A stretch of DNA of 64,000 nt from Lentzea nigeriaca (GCF_016907955.1 NZ_JAFBCX010000003.1:558001-622000), one strand, 5' to 3'; counted from the first letter of the stretch, positions 52,917 through 61,841 are shown. Notes: generated by a model not told the origin, from the letters alone. Program-made: numbers and translations.

Positions 52917-54047
52917 TCAGCAGTTGGGGTGCGTGACCTTGCCGGCGAAGCGATCACCGAGCCAGTTCAGGGCATTGGAACCCCACGCGCTGACCGCGGC
53001 GATGTGAGCGAGCAATGGAAGCGCGGTCCACTGCACGTCAGCACCCAGCGAGCACCACTGTGAACGCAGCTTCTGCCCGACGGCGAACGGAATGAGCTCG
53101 TCGATCGTGCCGTGGTAGAGGTATACGGGCGCGGCAGGCTTCACCGACCCGAGCGTGTTCTCCACCAGCCGCTTCTGCCACACCGCGTCCTGGATCACGT
53201 CCGGCCGCGTGGTCAGCGAGTTGAGTCGCGTGAACGGTGCCACCAAAGCGATCCGGGCGACGCACGAGTTGCGGATCCGGTCGACGACCTGCTTGCCCCG
53301 CTCGTTCAGGACCTCGGCCAGCGGCAGTTCGGGATAGGCCGCGGCGTACCCCGCCGCCGCCGCGAAAGCCAGGCCCGAACCGGCGTTGCCGTCGTTGAAC
53401 TTCGCGACCGCGTTGGCGTCGGCCGGCACACCACCGGCCGCGGCACCGACGACGTTCAGCTCTGGCGCATAGGCCTTCCACTGCTCAGCAGCTGCCGACG
53501 CGGCCTGACCACCTTGCGAGTAACCGAAAACGCCGACCGGGGCGGCCGCGGACAGGCCGGGGATGTGACTCGCGGCCCGTGCGACGTCGAGCAGCGCCCG
53601 GCCTTCCGAACGGGCGACGGCATAGGTGTGATCTCCAGGCGTACCAAGGCCTTCGTAGTCGGTGATCGCGACGGCCCAGCCGTGGAACATGGCCTGCGAG
53701 AGGAACGCGATCTCGATCTCGGTGCCGTTCTGCAACTGCTGCGAGGGCGCGCAACGGTCGGCCATGCCCTGCGTGCCCATCGCGTACGCGACGATCGGGC
53801 GCGGGCCGTTGGTCCACGGCAGCGGCGAGACCAGGACCATGCCGGACACCACGTTGCCCGTGCCCGTCGCGGACGTCGAGCGGTAGCGGATGTCGTAGGC
53901 CTTCACGGGTGCCGGCAGCACCCCCAGGGGCTCCGGATGCCACGCCACCTCCCGACTGCTGACCAGATCGCCCGGTGCGGCCGCGGCGGCGGGCGTGACC
54001 AGGGCTGATAACAGGAGAACGGCGGCAAGCACGGTGCGGAACTGCAT
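52917..54047 (-). CDS. secreted triacylglycerol lipase (LIP family)
   Basis: 376 aa from ATG 54047 (AAAGGGG upstream, signal peptide cleaved near AAAAAPGD). Alpha/beta hydrolase with nucleophile elbow GYSQGG, Asp in YHGTIDELIP and His in LLAHIAA; the order and the early VAYAMGTQGMADRCAPS fit the secretory lipase family (PF03583 type). It ends with Cys close to the C-terminus. It probably acts on extracellular lipids. A 16-bp palindrome sits 16 bp before its start. Confidence 0.9.
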   Translation of the reverse strand: MQFRTVLAAVLLLSALVTPAAAAAPGDLVSSREVAWHPEPLGVLPAPVKAYDIRYRSTSATGTGNVVSGMVLVSPLPWTNGPRPIVAYAMGTQGMADRCAPSQQLQNGTEIEIAFLSQAMFHGWAVAITDYEGLGTPGDHTYAVARSEGRALLDVARAASHIPGLSAAAPVGVFGYSQGGQAASAAAEQWKAYAPELNVVGAAAGGVPADANAVAKFNDGNAGSGLAFAAAAGYAAAYPELPLAEVLNERGKQVVDRIRNSCVARIALVAPFTRLNSLTTRPDVIQDAVWQKRLVENTLGSVKPAAPVYLYHGTIDELIPFAVGQKLRSQWCSLGADVQWTALPLLAHIAAVSAWGSNALNWLGDRFAGKVTHPNC

Positions 54048-54062
54048 CGTGGACCCCTTTTT

Positions 54063-54078
54063 GGTAACCGGCGTTACC
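54063..54078. promoter_or_regulatory. palindromic operator upstream of lipase
   Basis: GGTAAC-CGGC-GTTACC, a perfect inverted repeat 16 bp before the lipase ATG, overlapping where RNA polymerase or the leader would be. TetR-family repressors bind sites of this kind; the responsible regulator is not adjacent. Confidence 0.5.
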
Positions 54079-54124
54079 GCAATGTAGGGCCGAACGTCGT
54101 AACGTCGCAAGAGCCTCTTCGGGT

Positions 54125-55228
54125 TTACGGATTCACAGCGAGGAACAGGAAGGCCGCCAGCAGCACCAGGTGCACACCGCCCTGGAGCCGGGTGGCGCGG
54201 CCGGGCACGACGGTCAGCACGCTGACGAGAACCGTGAGCAGCAGCAGGACCATCTGCATCGGGCCGAGGCCGAGCATCAACGGTCCGTCGAGCCACACGG
54301 TGGCGAGCGAGATCGTCGGGATCGTGAGGCCGATGCTCGCGATCGCCGAGCCGTAGCCGAGGTTGAGGCTGGTCTGGATGCGGTCGCGCAACGCGGCTCG
54401 GGAGGCGGCGATGGTCTCGGGCAGCAGCACCAGCAGCGCGATGACGACGCCGACGAACGACTGCGGGAAACCGGCGGCCCGCACACCGGCCTCGATCGCC
54501 GGTGACTCGATCTTCGCGAGGCCGACCACCGCGACGAGGGCGACGAGCAGCAGTCCGAGCGAGGCCAGCGCGGCCTTCCCGGACGGCGCCTCGGCGTGTT
54601 CCTCGGTCTCGATCACGCCGTCCTCGGTGACGGGCAGGAAGAAGTCGCGGTGGCGGACGGTCTGGGTGAACACGAACATCGCGTACAGGGCCAGGGAGGC
54701 GAGCGCGGCGAACGCGAGCTGCGGGCCGGAGAACTCGGGGCCGGGCGTGGTCGTGGTGAACGTCGGCAGCACCAGCGTGAGGGTGGCGAGCGTGATCACC
54801 GTGGCCAGCGCGCCGCCGCTGCCCTCGGCGTTGAAGAGGGTCGTGCCGTGCTTCAGGGCGCCGAGCAGCAACGCGATGCCGACGATGCCGTTCGTCGTGA
54901 TCATGACCGCGGCGAACACGGTGTCGCGTGCGAGTGACGACGCCTCGGGGCCGCCGGACACCATCAGCGTGACGATCAGGGCCACCTCGATGATCGTCAC
55001 CGCGACCGCCAGGACCAGTGATCCGAACGGCTCCCCCACCCGCAGCGCCACGACCTCCGCGTGGTGCACGGCGGCGAGCACCGTGACGGCGAGGACGACG
55101 GCGACCAGCGCGACGAGCACCGGTGCGAGGTCACGTCCCCATGCCAGGGCGAGCAGCAGCACGCCGAACACGGGGGCGATGGTCGTCCAGGACAGCAGCG
55201 AGAAGCGCGAGGTGGCGGCCATGATCAC
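54125..55228 (-). CDS. chaA: calcium/proton antiporter, ChaA type
   Basis: 367 aa from GTG 55228, or 365 from ATG 55222. Eleven to twelve membrane helices. The two alpha-repeats of the CaCA family are visible: VTIIEVALIVTLMV in the first half and VIALLVLLPETIAASRAAL in the second, with an acidic cytoplasmic loop (VIETEEHAEAPSG) between. It exports Ca2+, Na+ or K+ in exchange for protons. Confidence 0.9.
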   Translation of the reverse strand: MIMAATSRFSLLSWTTIAPVFGVLLLALAWGRDLAPVLVALVAVVLAVTVLAAVHHAEVVALRVGEPFGSLVLAVAVTIIEVALIVTLMVSGGPEASSLARDTVFAAVMITTNGIVGIALLLGALKHGTTLFNAEGSGGALATVITLATLTLVLPTFTTTTPGPEFSGPQLAFAALASLALYAMFVFTQTVRHRDFFLPVTEDGVIETEEHAEAPSGKAALASLGLLLVALVAVVGLAKIESPAIEAGVRAAGFPQSFVGVVIALLVLLPETIAASRAALRDRIQTSLNLGYGSAIASIGLTIPTISLATVWLDGPLMLGLGPMQMVLLLLTVLVSVLTVVPGRATRLQGGVHLVLLAAFLFLAVNP

Positions 55229-55288
55229 ACCCTCGCACGTCCGGCGGCGCTTCCGCCATTCGGCTCACAACTGATTTCGGTACGAGAA

Positions 55289-55329
55289 AATGTGCGGCGG
55301 AGCGCCCCTGCCGCGCCCCGCCGCACATT
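55289..55329 (-). terminator. intrinsic terminator of the SSI-type gene
   Basis: A 12-bp perfect stem (AATGTGCGGCGG and complement) with a 17-base loop lies 24 bases past the minus-strand inhibitor gene. Read on the minus strand it ends in CACATTTTC, giving the U run of a classical terminator. Confidence 0.75.
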
Positions 55330-55352
55330 ATTTCCGGTGCCGTGATCGAACC

Positions 55353-55739
55353 CTAGAAATCGAAAACAGCACCGGTGTGCGCCAGCATGACGCACGAGTT
55401 CGGGTAGGTCTGGACCTCCGAGACGGGCTTGCCCCGCCAGAAGCCGAACATGGTGACCTCGACCGGCGCGTAGATGAACGTGCACGCGCGGTCGTCCGAC
55501 CGAATGGACTGCAGGTCGGCCCCGGCGGACGCCAGGGTGGCGCAGGCCTGGGCCCTGCGGGGGTGCGAATCGCCTCGTCCGCAGGTCAGGACGGTCGCCT
55601 TGAAGGCGTTGTCCTCGACGTCCGAGTACTGCACCGTCAGCACGAGCGCGGTGTTCCCGGCTGCGGCCGGGGCGGCCTGCGCGGTGCCGGCGAACGCGAG
55701 AGCTGATACGAACACGATCGCAAAAATGCGGCCGAACAT
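55353..55739 (-). CDS. secreted subtilisin inhibitor (SSI family)
   Basis: 128 aa with a signal peptide (cleaved near AQAAP, residue 22), leaving about 105 residues, the SSI size. Four Cys (53, 66, 86, 116) match the two SSI disulfides. Other family marks are LTCGRGDSHP, the YAPVEV strand, FWRGKPV and the C-terminal SCVM-TGAVFDF. The reactive loop reads C86-T-F88-I-Y, so the P1 residue by alignment with SSI is Phe88, suited to subtilisin/chymotrypsin-like proteases. It may guard the cell's own secreted proteases. Confidence 0.9.
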   Translation of the reverse strand: MFGRIFAIVFVSALAFAGTAQAAPAAAGNTALVLTVQYSDVEDNAFKATVLTCGRGDSHPRRAQACATLASAGADLQSIRSDDRACTFIYAPVEVTMFGFWRGKPVSEVQTYPNSCVMLAHTGAVFDF

Positions 55740-55983
55740 GAAAGCGGTCCTCCTGAGACCTCACAAAAACGGGCCGGTTCTCGGCCGCCGCAGATGTTGC
55801 CAGCATGTTTCGTGGCCGCGAAAGGGGCCAGGATTCGTTCACCGATCACATTTGTCTGCTCCGCCGAAAGCGTGATTGGGCCGAATGGATGTGTTCTCCG
55901 CCACGCACACGGGGACACAGCTGCCGAGAGACTGTTACGGGACGCTGACAGACACCGTTGCGCGCGGACGTATTATTCGATTC

Positions 55984-56571
55984 ATGTCCAAGACCTCCAG
56001 ACGCGTCGTGTTCGGCGTGCTGCTGATCGTCACACTCGTGGTTTCAACCGGCGGCGCGCTGGGATACCTGGGCAGATTGACGCTCGTGTTCGACCGGCAC
56101 CCCGGAAAGCCGCTCGCGATTCTCGAGGAAGTGCCCGGCCCGGCGGACGGACCGAAGTGCGCAATCGACGCCCGCTACCTCGACGAGTCGCCGCAAGGCC
56201 TGCGCCCGGAGGTGCTGCAGGCCTGGAAGTCGTTGCGCACCAAGGCCTCTGAGCAGGGCGTTCAGCTCTGCCTGAACGACGGCAAGCGCAGCAGGCAGCA
56301 ACAGCAGAAGGAGTTCGACGAGGCCGTGCAGAAGTTCGGCACAGCGGAGCTCGCCTCGCGCTATGTCCTGAACCCGCCGGACAGGTCGATGCACGTGCGC
56401 GGATTCGCCGTCGACATTCAGCCGATCGAATCGGCGAAATGGGTCGAGAAAAACGGCAGCACCCTCGGCTGGTGCCGCCGTTACGAAAACGAGCAGTGGC
56501 ATTTCGAGTACAACGCCACCTACTCCACGGGCGGCTGTCCCCCGCTGGAGAAGAGCGCGACCGGCAGCTGA
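55984..56571 (+). CDS. VanY-like D,D-carboxypeptidase (M15)
   Basis: 195 aa from ATG 55984. An N-terminal membrane anchor or uncleaved signal (VVFGVLLIVTLVVSTGGALGY) is followed by the M15B domain. Zinc ligands are H137 and D144 in SMHVRGFAVD, and H173 in WHFEY, with Glu171-like context (ENEQWHFE). It removes the terminal D-Ala from peptidoglycan stems, acting outside the membrane. No vancomycin-resistance genes are adjacent, so a housekeeping cell-wall role is likely. Confidence 0.88.
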   Translation: MSKTSRRVVFGVLLIVTLVVSTGGALGYLGRLTLVFDRHPGKPLAILEEVPGPADGPKCAIDARYLDESPQGLRPEVLQAWKSLRTKASEQGVQLCLNDGKRSRQQQQKEFDEAVQKFGTAELASRYVLNPPDRSMHVRGFAVDIQPIESAKWVEKNGSTLGWCRRYENEQWHFEYNATYSTGGCPPLEKSATGS

Positions 56572-56622
56572 GTGCCCGTGTAAAGGTCTAGACGCCTGGG
56601 GTGCGCACGAGGTTGCGCCGAC

Positions 56623-56644
56623 GTAATCTGACAACGTCGATTAC
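56623..56644. promoter_or_regulatory. TetR-type operator candidate
   Basis: GTAATC, ten bases, GATTAC: a perfect interrupted palindrome 19 bp before the TetR start, overlapping a GACGT/ACGTC pair. Likely autoregulatory site. Confidence 0.45.
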
Positions 56645-56662
56645 CGGATTGGAGTCCGTTCC

Positions 56663-57280
56663 GTGGCCCGTGCCTACGCCGGTGTGTCACCCGAGCAGCG
56701 CAGAGCCGAGCGCCGCGCCCGGTTGCTGCAGGCAGGCCTCGCGCTCTTCACCACCACGGGCTTCGCGGCCACCAAGATCTCCGAGCTGTGCACGGAAGCG
56801 GGCGTCTCCACCCGCAACTTCTACGAGGAGTTCGCCTCCAAGGAAGACCTGCTGCGCGAGCTGCACGACCTGATCAACGCCACGGCGTTCGCGGAGGTCC
56901 GCACCGCGCTCACGTCGCTGGAGACGGCCGACGTGCGCACGAGGATCGCGACGCTCCTGAACGTGTTCGTGCACGCCGTGACCGCCGACCCCCGTGCGCC
57001 GCGCCTCAACTACGTGGAAGCCGTCGGGGTCAACGCGGAGATCGAGCAACAGCACGTGCGGTGGGTGAACACGTGGGCGGAGTTCATCGAGTCGGAGGCG
57101 CTGCGGGCGGCGGCCGCGGGAGTGGCACCGCGGCGGTCGTACCGGTTGACGGCGATCGCGCTGGTGGGGGCGATCACCGGGTTGCTGCGGGAGTGGCAGG
57201 CGCACGAGCCGCCGCTCGCGGTGGATGAGATCGCCGCGGAGATTCGCGAACTCATGCTGGCGGCGATCACACGCCCGTAG
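56663..57280 (+). CDS. TetR family regulator
   Basis: 205 aa from GTG 56663 (GGAG 9 bases upstream). The N-terminal HTH reads RARLLQAGLALFTTTGFAATKISELCTEAGVSTRNFYEEF, a classical TetR domain; the C-terminal ligand domain is helical and not classified. A membrane-protein gene starts 10 bp after its stop and is probably co-transcribed and controlled by it. Confidence 0.9.
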   Translation: MARAYAGVSPEQRRAERRARLLQAGLALFTTTGFAATKISELCTEAGVSTRNFYEEFASKEDLLRELHDLINATAFAEVRTALTSLETADVRTRIATLLNVFVHAVTADPRAPRLNYVEAVGVNAEIEQQHVRWVNTWAEFIESEALRAAAAGVAPRRSYRLTAIALVGAITGLLREWQAHEPPLAVDEIAAEIRELMLAAITRP

Positions 57281-57290
57281 CATCGACCGG

Positions 57291-58715
57291 ATGCGAACGG
57301 TGGCCCGGCTCGTCACAGCAGTAGCGGTCGTCATCGGTTACGTGGCAGCACTTCTGGCGATCACGGCAGCCACCGATCTCCGCGAGGCCATCGAGTTCGA
57401 CGACGCTCCCGCCCACCTGGCCGCCTTCCGCCAGGCCCTCGACCGCGGTGACACCACCCAGGTCTCCGAGGAATACCGGTGGTTCGTCGACCGCACTCCG
57501 TCCCGCAGCAGCTCCCGCGCCTCGATCTCGCTCGCGACCGGCTCAGCCGAGACCGGCGAGTTCGACCTCGCCAAACGGTTCGTCGCCGACGTGGACGCGA
57601 ACATCGAGGAAGACCGCAAGGTCCTCGACGCGGAATCAGCAGCGTCGTGGGGGCGCGCCACACCGTGGCTGGTCATCGGCACAATCTTGGCCGCCATCGC
57701 AGTTGTCCTGCGCCGACGACAACGCCAGGCCAACGCCGAGGTCGTCGCACTGGTCAACCATTACGTGCCGCCACGTCCCGCATGGCGGCGTCCGGTGTTC
57801 ATGGTGGTCACCGGCATCGGCTACACGCTGCTGGTGGTCGGTTTCCTCGCGGTCGTCGCGGCCACGCGCGCCAATGAGCTCCCGTGGGCCGCAAGAGGAG
57901 TCGTCCTGGCCGTGGGCGTCATCGCGCTGCCCATTGCCTACTACGTCCTGCGCTACTCACGGCCCCGCTCGGCGAAGGGCGCGGCGGAAACGCTCCGAGA
58001 CGACTCCCGCAAACCCGTGCTCTACCTGCGCGGTTTCGGCGACGACCCGGACTCGGCGGTCGTGGACGAACTGCCGGGCGCGCTGTCAGCGGGGCTGCTC
58101 AGCGTGCACACGCGCGAGGAGCAGCTCATCGGCGCGCTCGGGGCGTTCGGGCCGGTCATCGCCGTGGGACAGCCGGGTGAGCAACTTCCCCAGCTCGGCG
58201 CGGCGCGGTTCTACCTGCCGGGCGACGACTGGCAGCCGGGCGTTCTCAAGCTGATGGAGCTGTCGCAGCTGATCGTGTTGCGGCTCGGCGAGGGCGACGG
58301 GTTGTGGTGGGAGGTCGACCAGGCGCGGGCGACACAGCCGCCGGGCAAGCTCGTGCTGCTCATGCCCGGTGGCAGGCCCGATCTCGCCGAACGGCTCGAC
58401 GCGCACCTGCCCACGCCGGCGAAAGTGGCGGTGACCAACGACAAGTGGACGACGGCCGTGGTCGTCTTCGACCAGGACTGGACGCCGCGGGTGCAGCCGG
58501 TCGGGCCGTTTCCCGGTGAGCGGAACAAGTACGGCGCCCCGGCCTTCTACGTCGCCAGGGCTATGCAGAAAGCCCTGATGGAGATCGGGGCGCGCCGGCG
58601 GGCGATGGGCTACCGGATCAACAGCAGGATGCTCGCGACGATCGGCAAGGTCCTGCTGCTGGTGCCCGGGCTGTTCCTGGTCGTCGGGCTGCTCAGGCTG
58701 ATCTTCCTGTGGTGA
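57291..58715 (+). CDS. membrane protein with unassigned Rossmann-like C-terminal domain
   Basis: 474 aa from ATG 57291. Helix 1 at residues 8-28, then an extracytoplasmic part (30-120), a helix at about 125-142, two more at about 165-188 and 196-213. A cytosolic domain follows: KPVLYLRGFGDD, a REEQLIGALGAFGPVIAVGQPGE strand-helix-strand, and LMELSQLIVLRLGEGDGLWWEV. A final C-terminal helix (LATIGKVLLLVPGLFLVVGLLRLIFLW) returns to the membrane. The cytosolic part has the alternating strand/helix order of TIR/SLOG-type nucleotide-sensing domains, but I cannot assign it to either. Confidence 0.7.
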   Translation: MRTVARLVTAVAVVIGYVAALLAITAATDLREAIEFDDAPAHLAAFRQALDRGDTTQVSEEYRWFVDRTPSRSSSRASISLATGSAETGEFDLAKRFVADVDANIEEDRKVLDAESAASWGRATPWLVIGTILAAIAVVLRRRQRQANAEVVALVNHYVPPRPAWRRPVFMVVTGIGYTLLVVGFLAVVAATRANELPWAARGVVLAVGVIALPIAYYVLRYSRPRSAKGAAETLRDDSRKPVLYLRGFGDDPDSAVVDELPGALSAGLLSVHTREEQLIGALGAFGPVIAVGQPGEQLPQLGAARFYLPGDDWQPGVLKLMELSQLIVLRLGEGDGLWWEVDQARATQPPGKLVLLMPGGRPDLAERLDAHLPTPAKVAVTNDKWTTAVVVFDQDWTPRVQPVGPFPGERNKYGAPAFYVARAMQKALMEIGARRRAMGYRINSRMLATIGKVLLLVPGLFLVVGLLRLIFLW

Positions 58716-58749
58716 ACCGCACCCGTGCCCGCGTCCGTAGTCCCTTGAT

Positions 58750-59253
58750 GTGATCCGTTTCGCCGTTTTCGCACTGGTCCTGCTGCTCGGTGCCTGCTCT
58801 GCGAAGGCAGATCCGGAGGAGACCGCCACGCTGGAGGAACTGGAGGCCGCCTCCGGTCCTGCCGCCGGACCCACGCCGGTGCTGCCGGGAGACATCGCGA
58901 AGCTGCGGGTCGAGCAGTCGGCCGAGGTCGGCCCCGTCGTCGCCGATCGCGACCACTACACGCTGTACTTCCACGAGAAGGACGGCACCAACCCGTCGTC
59001 GTCGACGTGCCTCGAGGCCGAGTGCACGCTGGTCTGGGTGCCGTTGCTGGCCGCAGGCGGCAAGGTGGAGGCGCCCGAGCTCGACGCGAAGCTGGTCGGC
59101 ACGTTCAAGCGCCCCGACGGCCTCGAGCAGGTCACCATCGGCGGTCATCCCGTCTACCGCTATGTCGACGACGAGCAGGCTGGCGACACGACGGGGCACG
59201 GGGTCGACGGCCGGTTCGCCATCGCGCCGAACGGGGCCAAGGCGGCCCGCTAG
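58750..59253 (+). CDS. COG4315-type lipoprotein
   Basis: 167 aa from GTG. The lipobox LLLGAC (Cys16) makes it a membrane lipoprotein. After a flexible acidic linker come two PF03640-type repeats: HYTLYFHEKDGTNPSSSTC, LVWVPLLAAGG, and GHPVYRYVDDEQAGDTTGHG. Members of this family are abundant extracytoplasmic lipoproteins of unknown role, with Asp/His clusters that suggest metal or haem binding. Its stop overlaps the convergent response-regulator gene by 4 bases. Confidence 0.85.
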   Translation: MIRFAVFALVLLLGACSAKADPEETATLEELEAASGPAAGPTPVLPGDIAKLRVEQSAEVGPVVADRDHYTLYFHEKDGTNPSSSTCLEAECTLVWVPLLAAGGKVEAPELDAKLVGTFKRPDGLEQVTIGGHPVYRYVDDEQAGDTTGHGVDGRFAIAPNGAKAAR

Positions 59254-59891
59254 CGACCGAGGCCGGCGTCGCGGGCGCGGATGATCGCGGCCGCGCGGTC
59301 GGCCACCTGGAGTTTGGCGAAGATCGCCGAGACGTTGTTGGCCACGGTCTTCGCCGCCACGCCCAGCTTCGCCGCGATGGCGCCGTTGGACAGGCCGGCG
59401 GCGAGCAGGTCGAGGATCTGCCGTTCGCGTGCGGTGAGCTCGGGGAACGGAACGTCCGGTGTGGACGATCCGGTCAGGAAGCCGAGCACGCGCTGGGCGA
59501 CGGCCGGGCCGAAGATCGCCTCGCCGGCCGCGACCGCGCGGATCGCCCTGGCGATCTCGTCCTGTTCGGCGCCCTTCACCAGGTAGCCGCGGGCGCCCGC
59601 GCGCATGGCCGCGAAGACCGAGTCGTCGTCGGAGAACATCGTGAGCACCAGGACCGCGACGCCCGGTGCGGCGCGGGCGATCTCCTTGGTCGCGGCGATG
59701 CCGTCGAGGTCGGGCATCTGCAGGTCGAGCACCGCGACGTCGGGGCGGGTGGTGACGACCTCGCGGACCGCCTCGCGTCCCGTCGCGGCGACACCGGCCA
59801 CGACGAAGCCGTCCAACGAGGTGAGCAACGCGCTCATGCCCTCGCGGACGATGGGGTGGTCATCGGCGATCACGACGCGGATGTCGGTCAC
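59250..59891 (-). CDS. NarL/LiaR-type response regulator
   Basis: 213 aa from GTG 59891, which overlaps the kinase stop (GTGA), so the pair is translationally coupled. Receiver domain with acidic pair D10/D11, phosphorylation site D56 in VLDLQMPD and Lys in GYLVKGAE. LuxR HTH near the end: LTARERQILDLLAAGLSNGAIAAKLGVAAKTVANNV. It should activate genes near its operators, plausibly the divergent membrane proteins at 61.9 kb. Confidence 0.95.
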   Translation of the reverse strand: MTDIRVVIADDHPIVREGMSALLTSLDGFVVAGVAATGREAVREVVTTRPDVAVLDLQMPDLDGIAATKEIARAAPGVAVLVLTMFSDDDSVFAAMRAGARGYLVKGAEQDEIARAIRAVAAGEAIFGPAVAQRVLGFLTGSSTPDVPFPELTARERQILDLLAAGLSNGAIAAKLGVAAKTVANNVSAIFAKLQVADRAAAIIRARDAGLGR

Positions 59892-61777
59892 GGCACCTCC
59901 ACCGGCAAGCGCACGCGCACCCGTCCTCCTTCGGCCGTCGGTCCGGCCTCGAACCCACCGCCCAGTTCGGCGGCCCTCTCGCGCATGGCCAGTATCCCGA
60001 CGCCCGGACTCCACGGACCGTTGGGCGGTCCGTCGTCGGTGACCTCCACTTCCAGCTCTTCGGCACACCGCAGCCGCACCACCACCGAGGACGCGCGAGA
60101 GTGGCGGACCACGTTGGTCAGCGCTTCGATCGCGATGCGGTAGGCGGCGACCTCGACCGCGGCGGACAACGAAGGAACCGTCTCGGGAACGTCCAGCCGC
60201 AGCTGCAGCGGTGAGCGGACCAGGTGTTCGGCGCGTTGCCGCAGGGCGCCGAGCAGGCCGAGCTCGTCCAGTGCGGGCGGACGCAGGTCCTCCACGAGCC
60301 TGCGCACGTCGGCGATCGCGGTACGCACGTCCGCGCTGACGCCCATGATCAGGCTGCGGGTGCGTTCGGGGTCGCCGGCCAGCAGGTTCGTGGCGGCATC
60401 CGCGCTCAGCGCCACGCCGGTCAGCGTCGGGCCCAGACCGTCGTGCAGATCGCGGCGGAGGCGGCGGCGTTCTTCTTCGCGTGCGGTGACGAGGCGTTCT
60501 CGTGATGCCTGCAGCTGCGACGACAACAACGTCGCATGCACGGCTACGGCCAGAGGAGCTGCCACCAGGCTCAAGACGTTGCGATCGGCCGTACCGAGCG
60601 AACTCTCGCCGGTGCGCACGCCCACGTGCAGTTCACCGACCACCGCGCCGTCGTACTCCAACGGCACCACGACCACGTTCTCGGGCCGTGTGCCGTCACT
60701 GGCCAACGAGACATCACCGGCCATCAGCGCCACGTGCGGCACCCGCAACGCGACCCGCACGGCGGACACGACACCGTCCAACCCGGAACCCGCCAGATGC
60801 TCCCCGACACGCGAGACCACCCGCGCCGGATCGCCGCGATCGCCGTAGAGCGCGCGGTCGACGAGCCGTTGCAGACGAGGCAACACCGGCGCCACGAGCA
60901 GCGCGACCACGACGGTGGCGACGACCGACCGGCCGAGCTGCGCGGACACGAACCGGTCCAGCACCGCGACCAGCACACCGTAGAAGACCAGCACCACAGC
61001 GGACAGCAGCAGCCACGCCAGCACCCGCGACACCACGAGCCGGATGTCGAGCAGCTGGTGCCGCACGATCGCGATGGTCACCGCGATCGGGATCAACGGA
61101 ATGGCGAGCAACACGAACACCGGCGTGCCCGCGACGAACGACCACGGCACCACGAACACCGCCGCCACCGAAGCCGCGAGCAACAACCACAGCACCGAGT
61201 CCTCGCCCCGCCGGTACCGCACCGCGAGCGCGACGATCCCGGACAGCAACGCGCCCAGCGTCCGCAACTCCGACACGATCCACAGTGGACCGAGCGAGGC
61301 GAACCCAGGCAGGGTCAGGTAACCGGGGTTCGCCGGATCCGCCGCCACCTCGATCACGAACAACGGCGCCGTCACCACGATCGCGACCGCCACCGGCCGC
61401 CAGCGCCGTGACGGCAGCCGCCCGTCCGGGAAGAGCACGAGCGCCATCGGCAGGAACAGCCCGATCGACCACGGCCACGCGTACGCCGCGATCGTGGCGA
61501 TCAGCCGGTCGGCCATGAACGGCGCACCGAGCGCGGTGGTGCCGTGCCCGAGGCCGTCGGCGAGGAACAGCCAGCCGATCGGGTTACGCGGCCGGTGCCA
61601 GGCGAGGATCGCGCCGCAGATCGCGAACGTCAGCGCCATCGCGGAGTTGGTGACGACGAACGCGTCCAGCGCGTGCTGCCACGTCCAGCCCAGCCGCCAC
61701 ACGATCACGACGGCGGCGCCGGTCCCGGCCACCACCAGTGCGCCGAGACCGGACGCGAGCACGCGACCGAGGGTCAT
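59888..61777 (-). CDS. NarL-type sensor histidine kinase
   Basis: 629 aa from ATG 61777. The N-terminal half has about eight to ten membrane helices (first at 10-30), followed by a short PAS/GAF-like linker region (VPLEYDGAVVGELHVGV). HisKA_3 has the phospho-acceptor His445 in RRDLHDGLGP; the ATPase domain has the N box IEALTNVVRHS and the G boxes DDGPP and GVGILAMRERA. It probably senses a membrane or envelope signal. Coupled with the response regulator downstream. Confidence 0.93.
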   Translation of the reverse strand: MTLGRVLASGLGALVVAGTGAAVVIVWRLGWTWQHALDAFVVTNSAMALTFAICGAILAWHRPRNPIGWLFLADGLGHGTTALGAPFMADRLIATIAAYAWPWSIGLFLPMALVLFPDGRLPSRRWRPVAVAIVVTAPLFVIEVAADPANPGYLTLPGFASLGPLWIVSELRTLGALLSGIVALAVRYRRGEDSVLWLLLAASVAAVFVVPWSFVAGTPVFVLLAIPLIPIAVTIAIVRHQLLDIRLVVSRVLAWLLLSAVVLVFYGVLVAVLDRFVSAQLGRSVVATVVVALLVAPVLPRLQRLVDRALYGDRGDPARVVSRVGEHLAGSGLDGVVSAVRVALRVPHVALMAGDVSLASDGTRPENVVVVPLEYDGAVVGELHVGVRTGESSLGTADRNVLSLVAAPLAVAVHATLLSSQLQASRERLVTAREEERRRLRRDLHDGLGPTLTGVALSADAATNLLAGDPERTRSLIMGVSADVRTAIADVRRLVEDLRPPALDELGLLGALRQRAEHLVRSPLQLRLDVPETVPSLSAAVEVAAYRIAIEALTNVVRHSRASSVVVRLRCAEELEVEVTDDGPPNGPWSPGVGILAMRERAAELGGGFEAGPTAEGGRVRVRLPVEVP

Positions 61778-61811
61778 GCCGGTAAGTGTGGGGCGCCGGG
61801 CGCCTGCTGTC

Positions 61812-61841
61812 CCGGGAAGGTGTTCCCGGCAGGTCCGGGAA
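61812..61841. promoter_or_regulatory. triple CCGGGAA inverted repeats, candidate response-regulator site
   Basis: CCGGGAA (61812-61818), its reverse complement TTCCCGG (61823-61829) and CCGGGAA (61835-61841), with spacers of 4 and 5 bases. They lie between the kinase start and the divergent membrane-protein genes, the natural place for a response-regulator binding site. Confidence 0.55.
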
